Source of the DNA: Candidatus Dadabacteria bacterium
Lineage (GTDB): Bacteria; Bdellovibrionota_C; UBA2361; J135
Assembly: GCA_003694225.1 (NCBI GenBank)
Contig: RFKT01000031.1
Span: 1-5,301, forward strand
Direction of reading: 5' to 3'
Length of the DNA stretch: 5,301 bases
Shown in pieces: positions 1-4,442 of this stretch. Position 1 is the first letter of the stretch, and each line of letters starts with the position of its first letter. A program made the position numbers and the translations under genes. Below the pieces are notes generated by a model, which saw only the letters and a program-made list of their open reading frames with translations, did no database searches and was not told the DNA's origin.

Positions 1-633
1 AACCGTGTGGTGTTTAATCTGGTTGATGTGGCTAAGGGGGTTTGTAAGCCGAATCAGGCGATAGTTAAATCAAAAAAATCCAACAATCTATACCTTCTGC
101 CTGCTTCTCAAACTGATGATAAGGATGTAGTGAGTGAAGAGGAGATAAAGAAAGTGATTGATCTCTACAAGCGGGAGTTTAATTTTGTGTTAATAGACTC
201 TCCCGCTGGCATTGAGCAGGGCTTTAAAAATGCGTGTGCGGCGGCTGATAAAGCGATAGTTGTGACCAACCCAGAGGTCTCTTCTATTAGAGATGCCGAT
301 AGGGTTATAGGACTTCTTGCCGCAAGCGGCATTGATTCAAGGCTTGTTATTAACCGGATAGATTTTTCTATGGTAAGGAGAGGCGATATGCTCTCTGTTG
401 AGGATGTGCAGGATATATTGGGAATAGATCTTTTGGGTGTGATAGAGAAGGATGAGAGCGTTGTTATAGCCGCCAATTGCGGAGAGCCTGTTGTATATAA
501 TCCTAAATCTTCTGCGGGAAAAGCGTTTTCGAGAATTGCCCGTAGGCTTTGCGGGGAGCCTGTGCCGTTAACTGATTATATTTACGGGCAAAGTTTTTGG
601 GGTAGGCTAACTCGGAGATTGGGTGTAGCTTAA
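1..633 (+). CDS. minD: Septum site-determining protein MinD, C-terminal 210 residues (5' end cut by window)
   Basis: MinD is the ParA/MinD-type ATPase that, as an ATP-bound dimer on the inner membrane, recruits MinC and is released by MinE, keeping FtsZ rings away from the poles. The frame is open from base 1, so the gene starts upstream; about 55-60 residues are missing, including the Walker A (P-loop) lysines. What is visible matches MinD closely: VVFNLVDV near the start, NLYLLPASQT, the Walker B/switch II motif LIDSPAGIE (Asp at fragment residue 66), then INRID, RRGDMLSVEDV and GVIEKDESVVIAANCGEPV. The last residues (SFWGRLTRRLGVA) form the short amphipathic, arginine-rich segment expected of the membrane-targeting helix. 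The gene ends in TAA and minE follows after 37 bp, the usual minD-minE order. Family assignment is secure. The GTG at position 7 is an internal valine, not the start. Confidence 0.96.
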   Translation, partial: NRVVFNLVDVAKGVCKPNQAIVKSKKSNNLYLLPASQTDDKDVVSEEEIKKVIDLYKREFNFVLIDSPAGIEQGFKNACAAADKAIVVTNPEVSSIRDADRVIGLLAASGIDSRLVINRIDFSMVRRGDMLSVEDVQDILGIDLLGVIEKDESVVIAANCGEPVVYNPKSSAGKAFSRIARRLCGEPVPLTDYIYGQSFWGRLTRRLGVA

Positions 634-640
634 AGGAGCT

Positions 641-655
641 GATTTTAGGGAAATC
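641..655 (+). other. Small hairpin in the minD-minE spacer
   Basis: GATTT (641-645) and AAATC (651-655) can pair around a 5-base loop, just ahead of the minE Shine-Dalgarno site. The stem is short and AT-rich, so it may have no function; mild tuning of minE translation or RNA processing is possible but only inferred. Confidence 0.2.
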
Positions 656-670
656 TAAGGGAGTATCAAA

Positions 671-1048
671 GTGTTTGAATTTTTGACATCTCGCTTATTT
701 AGGAACAAGCACAGTGGCTCTATCGCCAGGAGCAGGCTTCACTTTGTGTTGGTGCAGGATAGATCTGGGCTTACCAATGAAGAGATGGTGGAGTTTCGCA
801 AGGATATGATTGATGTGATGAAAAAATATTTTATTATCGATGATAACGGAGTGGAGGTTTCTTATGAAAGGAACGGTGCAAGTACTACTCTTGTTATCAA
901 CTCTCCGGTGCTGAGAAGGCGAGTGAAAGCTGTAAATGGAAGCGCTCCGGGTGGAAAGATAGGTAATAGCCGCACAAAAAGTCATAAAGAAGTCCGTAGG
1001 AAGAAGAAGGCTACACAGCAAGGGGGTGATAAGGTAGCGAATAATTAG
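671..1048 (+). CDS. minE: Cell division topological specificity factor MinE with basic C-terminal tail
   Basis: MinE stimulates the ATPase of membrane-bound MinD and drives Min oscillation or gradient formation. The 125-residue protein shows the family layout: an amphipathic N-terminal membrane-binding segment (MFEFLTSRLFRNK), the MinD-contacting stretch at about residues 18-31 (SIARSRLHFVLVQD), and the dimerising topological-specificity domain at about 37-80 (EFRKDMIDVMKKYFIID, then VEVSYERN and TTLVINSP). The start is GTG. An in-frame TAA at 656-658 rules out anything longer, and AAGGGAG (657-663) sits 7 bases upstream as the ribosome site. MinE is usually about 85-95 residues. Here some 44 extra or divergent residues (82-125) follow, with 14 Lys/Arg against 2 acidic residues, and they are probably disordered. 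The core assignment is strong; the tail's role is unknown. Confidence 0.9.
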   Translation: MFEFLTSRLFRNKHSGSIARSRLHFVLVQDRSGLTNEEMVEFRKDMIDVMKKYFIIDDNGVEVSYERNGASTTLVINSPVLRRRVKAVNGSAPGGKIGNSRTKSHKEVRRKKKATQQGGDKVANN

Positions 1049-1117
1049 GATGATTAATAGGAGGCTTTCAGGCGGGAATAGCCCCTAACCGGGAAAGTCA
1101 ACGAGCTATCCTTTTTA
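1047..1117 (+). terminator. Folded intergenic element ending in a T-tract; probable terminator of the min operon
   Basis: A 7-pair stem, GGCTTTC (1063-1069) with GAAAGTC (1093-1099, one G-U), encloses a smaller GGG/CCC helix (1074-1076 with 1083-1085) that can be extended by GG/CC (1071-1072 with 1089-1090). An outer helix, AGGAT (1047-1051) with ATCCT (1108-1112), brings the fold directly against CTTTTT and then AGTTTTT. Its place, overlapping the minE stop and between convergent genes, fits transcription termination. It is less compact than a classical intrinsic terminator because the main stem ends 12 bases before the T-run, so efficiency is uncertain. The opposite strand has no comparable T-run, so termination of the convergent gene here is doubtful. 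Confidence 0.5.
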
Positions 1118-1121
1118 GTTT

Positions 1122-1628
1122 TTAATCTTCTGCAACAAATCCCGTGATATCCTCATCAGTGTGTTTGGGTGCGGTTACTTCAATGGTTTTATCCAGGCCA
1201 AGCTTAGAGCGGACAAAGTCAACCCATTCATTGACTATCCGGATCTTATCATTTTCCGTGGAAGCTTCTGAAAGAGCTATATCCAAAGCAGGTTCTAGGG
1301 GTCTTACTTTTCTAAGTTGTGGATACTGTTCAAAGAGCATCTCCCGCAAATGAGCAAACTGCCCCTGTTCTGGGTTAAGGCTGTATCCTGATACTTTTCC
1401 CCCTGAAAGAAACGTAGCGACACTTTCTCCCGGAAAGCCTAGAGATCGTGTACTGGCTAAGTTTCTGTTTGTGACAAAAGCTAAAATTTCACGGATAGGA
1501 AAACTTTGGCGAACGACCCTTAAATCCGGGCCAAAGCTTGCTGATTTTAGATCCGGACCCTCTGCTTTGGCATCCTTACGACCTCCTTGAGCAGACTCTT
1601 TTCTGTTTTCGAACATGTCACCTATCAT
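1122..1628 (-). CDS. Uncharacterised 168-residue cytoplasmic protein
   Basis: I do not recognise this protein. It reads - strand from ATG at 1628-1626 to TAA at 1124-1122, and is the longest frame in this stretch. GAGAG about 6 bases upstream supports this start; a second ATG at 1616-1614 (MFENRK) is possible. No signal peptide or membrane segment is visible, so it is probably cytosolic. Residues 1 to about 35 are charged and Gly/Ser-rich and look disordered, with a small repeat (GPDLK then GPDLR, 9 residues apart). The middle (FPIREILAFVTNRN to FPGESVATFLSGGKVSGYSL) is probably mixed alpha/beta. The region from about residue 90 (FAHLREMLFEQYPQL and KIRIVNEWVDFVRSKLGL) looks helical. The tail is acidic (HTDEDITGFVAED). 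It converges on minE and diverges from folD; neither neighbour suggests a function. It could be a lineage-specific gene. Confidence 0.62.
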   Translation of the reverse strand: MIGDMFENRKESAQGGRKDAKAEGPDLKSASFGPDLRVVRQSFPIREILAFVTNRNLASTRSLGFPGESVATFLSGGKVSGYSLNPEQGQFAHLREMLFEQYPQLRKVRPLEPALDIALSEASTENDKIRIVNEWVDFVRSKLGLDKTIEVTAPKHTDEDITGFVAED

Positions 1629-1700
1629 TTCACACTCTCTATAGAAAAATCTTCAAATCAGTTTATATGTTTTTCTGTGGAAGAAGCAGGGAAAAAGGAT

Positions 1701-1735
1701 ATAGAAAGGCTTCACTAGATCTAATACCTTTCTGT
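1701..1735. repeat. Inverted repeat AGAAAGG/CCTTTCT with internal TAGATCTA palindrome
   Basis: AGAAAGG (1703-1709) is the exact reverse complement of CCTTTCT (1727-1733), extendable to 9 pairs with a G-U. The 17-base interior contains the self-complementary TAGATCTA (1716-1723). Read on the - strand the stem is followed by TATATCCTTTTT, so it could be a weak terminator or attenuator in the leader of the unknown gene. It could equally be a protein site or chance. Confidence 0.3.
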
Positions 1736-1762
1736 TGGAGATACCCCCCTTTACTCCACCAC

Positions 1763-1782
1763 CTGTATTAATATTATTACAG
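1763..1782. promoter_or_regulatory. Near-perfect 20-bp palindrome, possible operator
   Basis: The sequence CTGTA-N10-TACAG has arms that match at 9 of 10 positions; the inner bases are TTAATATTAT. Symmetry stops cleanly at both ends, as for a site bound by a dimeric regulator. It lies 135 bp upstream of the unknown gene's start and about 110 bp upstream of the folD -35 box, so either gene could be the target. The arm spacing (CTGT-N12-ACAG) does not fit the E. coli-type LexA box (CTGT-N8-ACAG). The regulator is unknown. Confidence 0.35.
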
Positions 1783-1871
1783 TCAAAGTAGATTTTGTAG
1801 CATTCCTGAGGTTTTTTAGTGAAGACTCGTTTTTTTGTGTGTTTACAGTCTGTTAGAAGAGGTTTTGCGGC

Positions 1872-1898
1872 TTTACGCTTTATTTACTAAAGGTTTAC
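1872..1898 (+). repeat. Three TTTAC direct repeats at exact 11-bp spacing
   Basis: TTTAC occurs at 1872-1876, 1883-1887 and 1894-1898, each 11 bp apart, or about one helical turn. The last copy is the folD -35 hexamer. A further copy sits at 1842-1846. Phased direct repeats running into a -35 box can mark binding of a regulator on one DNA face. In AT-rich DNA a short word can also recur by chance. Confidence 0.3.
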
Positions 1899-1922
1899 AT
1901 CTAATCTTATCCAAACTATATT
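1894..1922 (+). promoter_or_regulatory. Sigma70-type promoter for folD-gcvTHP
   Basis: The -35 TTTACA (1894-1899) and -10 TATATT (1917-1922) each match consensus at 5 of 6 bases, with an optimal 17-bp spacer. Transcription should start near 1929-1931, giving a leader of only about 28 bases before the folD ATG. That leaves no room for a leader riboswitch on this transcript. No other promoter as good was seen upstream of the operon. Confidence 0.65.
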
Positions 1923-1957
1923 CTCCCCGTAATTTCTTCTGTGATTAAAAGGCCGCT

Positions 1958-2887
1958 ATGGCTCAAGGAGCTTTAATACTAAACGGAAAGGCTTTGGCAA
2001 AGCTTTTAAGGCGTAAGATTAAAGAACATATAGCCAAAGCTGTTTCTGATGGAAATCGCCCGCCCGGGTTGGGGGTAATATTAGTGGGAGACAATCCAGC
2101 GTCCAAAAGCTATGTTGCTACAAAGGAAAAGATGGCAAGGGCGGTTGGGATGGCAAGCGAGCAGATCTCTCTTCCGGATAGTGCTACCCAACGGGAGGTA
2201 AGGGACAAGATAGAGGAACTCAATGCCAAATCCGAGATAGACGGCATACTGCTTCAACTGCCTCTTCCTCAGCATTTAAGTGCGGATGAGCTCCTCTGCT
2301 GCATCTCTCCTCAGAAGGATTCAGATGGCCTTCACCCCTTAAATCAGGGCCGCCTTATGGTTGGCGCGGACGGGGTTAGGCCGTGTACCCCTATGGGTGT
2401 GATGAAATTGGTGGATTTGGCCTATAGCGGGGCGCCGCTTGATGAGATAAAGGATATTGATGAGATTAAAGCGGCTGATCTTGCCGGGAAGAGGTCGATT
2501 GTAATAGGAAGATCAGCCCTTGTTGGAAAACCTGTTGCGCTTATGCTCCTTGAAAGGAACGCGACAGTAACAATAGCTCATTCAAAAACGGCGGATTTGC
2601 CCGATAGGGTGTCAGAGGCGGATATTGTCGTTAGCGCTGTAGGAAGGCCGTTTATGATAAAGGGGGAGTGGATAAAAGAGGGAGCTACAGTTATAGATGT
2701 AGGCATTAATCGGATTGAGAGCGGAGCATTGGTTGGAGATGTCGATTTTGAGGCGGCGAAAGAAAGGGCAGGGGCGATTACCCCTGTGCCTGGAGGCGTA
2801 GGCCCTATGACAGTGGCTATGCTCCTTTTTAATACCTTCTCAAATTACCGTAGAAATTGCCTTAAAAACGGGGGTGATGGTGGATAA
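1958..2887 (+). CDS. folD: Bifunctional methylene-THF dehydrogenase / methenyl-THF cyclohydrolase FolD
   Basis: FolD oxidises 5,10-methylene-THF to methenyl-THF with NAD(P)+ and hydrolyses that to 10-formyl-THF, reversibly, in the cytosol. Family motifs appear in order: VGDNPASKSYVATKEK with the catalytic Tyr52 and Lys56, DGILLQLPLP, SPQKDSDGLHPLNQGRL, PCTPMG (142-147), the Rossmann motif VIGRSALVGKPVALML (from 182), IAHSKTADLP, VDVGINR-type IDVGINR, and the C-terminal PVPGGVGPMTVAMLL signature. At 309 residues it is slightly long. Between PCTPMG and the GKRSIVIG strand there are about 16 more residues than in E. coli FolD as I recall it, partly a DEIKDI/DEIKAA repeat. The start is ATG with AAAAGG 5 bases upstream. 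It is first in the operon behind a good promoter, and its end abuts or overlaps gcvT, suggesting translational coupling. Confidence 0.96.
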   Translation: MAQGALILNGKALAKLLRRKIKEHIAKAVSDGNRPPGLGVILVGDNPASKSYVATKEKMARAVGMASEQISLPDSATQREVRDKIEELNAKSEIDGILLQLPLPQHLSADELLCCISPQKDSDGLHPLNQGRLMVGADGVRPCTPMGVMKLVDLAYSGAPLDEIKDIDEIKAADLAGKRSIVIGRSALVGKPVALMLLERNATVTIAHSKTADLPDRVSEADIVVSAVGRPFMIKGEWIKEGATVIDVGINRIESGALVGDVDFEAAKERAGAITPVPGGVGPMTVAMLLFNTFSNYRRNCLKNGGDGG

Positions 2888-2888
2888 T

Positions 2889-3977
2889 ATGGGATTGAAG
2901 AGAACTCCTCTATATGAGATTCACAGAGAACTCGGCGCAAGGCTCGTTCCCTTTGCAGGGTGGGAGATGCCTGTGCGGTATAGCTCTATTGTTGAAGAGC
3001 ATATGGCTGTAAGGAAACACTGCGGTATCTTTGATGTAAGCCATATGGGAGAGATTGAGTGTGTAGGATCTGAAGCTGATAGGGCGTTAAACTACCTTAC
3101 ATGTAATGACGTATCGAAGCTTGTTCCGGGCAAGGCCCAGTATACTGCTATAACGAACGAACGGGGCGGAGTGGTGGATGATATTATAATCTATATGATG
3201 TCTCCCGGAAGATACCTGCTCTGTGTAAATGCCGCCAATATAGAGAAGGATTTCTCTTGGCTTTCTTCGCATAATAAGTTTGACGCTGAGTTTTTAAATA
3301 GAAGCGATGAGTTCGGCCAGATAGCTATTCAGGGGCCAAAGGCTGTAAATATTGCAGAGAGCGTGCTCTGTCTTGATATAGACTCACAACTTAAATACTT
3401 CCACCATATGAGCGGAGAGTACGGAGGAGAGAAGATTATAATAGCTCGAACCGGGTATACCGGAGAGGACGGTGTGGAGGTGTTTATTCCTGCCGGCGCC
3501 GCAAAGGACCTTTGGGATAAGTTAATGGAGGCGGATTCAGATCTTAAGCCGTGCGGCCTTGGTGCAAGGGATACATTAAGGCTTGAGGCGGCGCTTCCTC
3601 TATACGGCCACGAGCTGAGAGATGACATAACTGCTCTTGAGTCTGGGATAGGCATCTTTGTAAAGATTGACAAGGGCAACTTTATGGGATCTGATATATT
3701 GAAGCGCCAAAAGGAAGAAGGAGTAAAGAGAAAATTGGTGGGATTTAAGGTCTTGGCATCCGGTATTGTAAGGGAAAACAGTATGATTTACGCAGAAGGG
3801 GGAGAGGAGATCGGCTTTGTAACTAGCGGCACAAAGACCCCTTTTTTGGATGCACCAATAGGTCTTGCAATTTTGGATGTAAATTATAGTAAGATTGGGA
3901 CAGAGATATTTGCAGAGGTAAGAGGTAAAAAGATTAAATGTGAGGTTGTTAAGCGGCCGTTTTATAAGAGAAACTAA
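2889..3977 (+). CDS. gcvT: Aminomethyltransferase, glycine cleavage system T-protein
   Basis: GcvT takes the aminomethyl group from lipoyl-GcvH, releases ammonia and forms 5,10-methylene-THF. The 362-residue product has the usual length and motifs: TPLYEIHRELGARLVPFAGWEMPV at the N-terminus, GIFDVSHMGE (46-55), NERGGVVDD (with Asp97 at the place of the conserved catalytic aspartate), RTGYTGEDGVEVF, GLGARDTLRLEAALPLYGHEL, and a C-terminal barrel domain (KLVGFKV, GFVTSGTKTP). Start choice: GTG 2874, ATG 2877, GTG 2880 and ATG 2889 are all in frame. I chose 2889 because the family usually begins just before the (K)xTPLY motif and GGTGG (2879-2883) lies 5 bases upstream. GGGGG at 2870-2874 could serve the earlier starts, which add up to 5 residues and overlap folD by up to 14 bases. 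Either way the coupling to folD is tight. Confidence 0.96.
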   Translation: MGLKRTPLYEIHRELGARLVPFAGWEMPVRYSSIVEEHMAVRKHCGIFDVSHMGEIECVGSEADRALNYLTCNDVSKLVPGKAQYTAITNERGGVVDDIIIYMMSPGRYLLCVNAANIEKDFSWLSSHNKFDAEFLNRSDEFGQIAIQGPKAVNIAESVLCLDIDSQLKYFHHMSGEYGGEKIIIARTGYTGEDGVEVFIPAGAAKDLWDKLMEADSDLKPCGLGARDTLRLEAALPLYGHELRDDITALESGIGIFVKIDKGNFMGSDILKRQKEEGVKRKLVGFKVLASGIVRENSMIYAEGGEEIGFVTSGTKTPFLDAPIGLAILDVNYSKIGTEIFAEVRGKKIKCEVVKRPFYKRN

Positions 3978-3982
3978 TCTTT

Positions 3983-3988
3983 GGAGGG
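3983..3988 (+). promoter_or_regulatory. Strong ribosome binding site of gcvH
   Basis: GGAGGG lies 6 bases before the gcvH ATG, in a spacer of only 17 bases after gcvT. It is the strongest Shine-Dalgarno site of the operon, consistent with a need for more H-protein, the mobile lipoyl carrier, than T-protein. The stoichiometry point is inference. Confidence 0.75.
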
Positions 3989-3994
3989 TAAGCT

Positions 3995-4381
3995 ATGGAT
4001 GCGCCAAGTGACTTGAGATACACAAAGGATCACGAGTGGGTAAGGGTCGAAGGTGAGGAGGCTACTGTCGGCATAACAGATTTTGCGCAGGGCGAACTTG
4101 GCGATATAGTCTTTGTCGAATTTCCAGAAGAAGGAACTGAAATAGTATCCGGAGATTCTGTGTGCGTGGTTGAATCTACTAAAGCGGCTTCAGATGTGTA
4201 TAGTCCCATTTCTGGCAAGGTTTCTGAGGTGAATAAAGAGCTTGAAAATGCTCCGGAGCTAATCAATAGCGATCCTTACGGAGATGGCTGGCTGGTAAAG
4301 CTTGAAGATATAGATACATCCGAGCTTGAAGAGCTTATGAGCGCTGAAGAGTACATTAAGTTTGTGGAAGAGGAAGCCTAA
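3995..4381 (+). CDS. gcvH: Glycine cleavage system H-protein (lipoyl carrier)
   Basis: GcvH is the small lipoylated shuttle carrying the aminomethyl group from GcvP to GcvT and then electrons to lipoamide dehydrogenase. The 128-residue length is typical. The N-terminal DLRYTKDHEWVRVEGEEATVGITDFAQGELGDIVFVEFPEEG is characteristic, and the lipoylation motif VVESTKAASDVYSPISG puts the modified lysine at residue 63. NSDPYGDGWLVKL follows, where the family normally has a proline-tyr-gly-gly/asp turn, and then an acidic helical C-terminus. ESTKAAS has Thr where many relatives have Val, which is conservative. The gene sits 17 bp after gcvT and 61 bp before gcvP, matching a gcvT-gcvH-gcvP operon. Lipoylation requires enzymes not present in this window. 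Confidence 0.97.
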   Translation: MDAPSDLRYTKDHEWVRVEGEEATVGITDFAQGELGDIVFVEFPEEGTEIVSGDSVCVVESTKAASDVYSPISGKVSEVNKELENAPELINSDPYGDGWLVKLEDIDTSELEELMSAEEYIKFVEEEA

Positions 4382-4442
4382 AGGATCTGCCTTGAAGCAA
4401 AGCCGCTCTGTATTTGTGTTAATAGTGTGATAAGGGGAAGGT

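Larger units (their letters stand above)
1629..1957. other. Divergent intergenic spacer between the unknown gene and folD
   Basis: This is a 329-bp AT-rich spacer with no convincing gene. The one long + strand frame across it (1538-1771) overlaps the - strand gene and looks like no protein. It holds, left to right, a stem-loop (1701-1735), a 20-bp palindrome (1763-1782), T-rich tracts (1812-1817 and 1830-1836), TTTAC repeats (1872-1898) and the folD promoter (1894-1922). I found no convincing sigma70-type promoter for the - strand gene. TTGACT on that strand (1786-1781) has no -10 hexamer at the right distance, and TATAAA (1667-1662) lacks a -35. No glycine or THF riboswitch core was recognised. 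Confidence 0.6.

Noticed and set aside
165..476. 103-codon - strand frame inside minD
   Set aside because: The + strand clearly encodes MinD motifs here; the antisense product is low-complexity and has no family resemblance.
1538..1771. 77-codon + strand frame
   Set aside because: It overlaps the more convincing - strand gene, has no good ribosome site, and its product is rich in Cys/Phe/Leu with no recognisable pattern.
1763..1782. LexA (SOS) box
   Set aside because: CTGT and ACAG half-sites are present but separated by 12 bases rather than the 8 of the E. coli-type box, and no SOS gene is nearby.
1781..1786. TTGACT on the - strand as a -35 box for the unknown gene
   Set aside because: The -10 position at 17-bp spacing reads GGTGGT, and neighbouring spacings give nothing better.
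1629..1957. Glycine riboswitch or THF riboswitch upstream of folD-gcvTHP
   Set aside because: Such operons are often riboswitch-controlled, but I could find no conserved aptamer core in the spacer, and the best promoter leaves a leader of only about 28 bases.
4382..4442. Internal terminator or promoter between gcvH and gcvP
   Set aside because: The 61-bp gap has no strong stem followed by a T-run and no clear -35/-10 pair, so I treat gcvP as part of the same operon.
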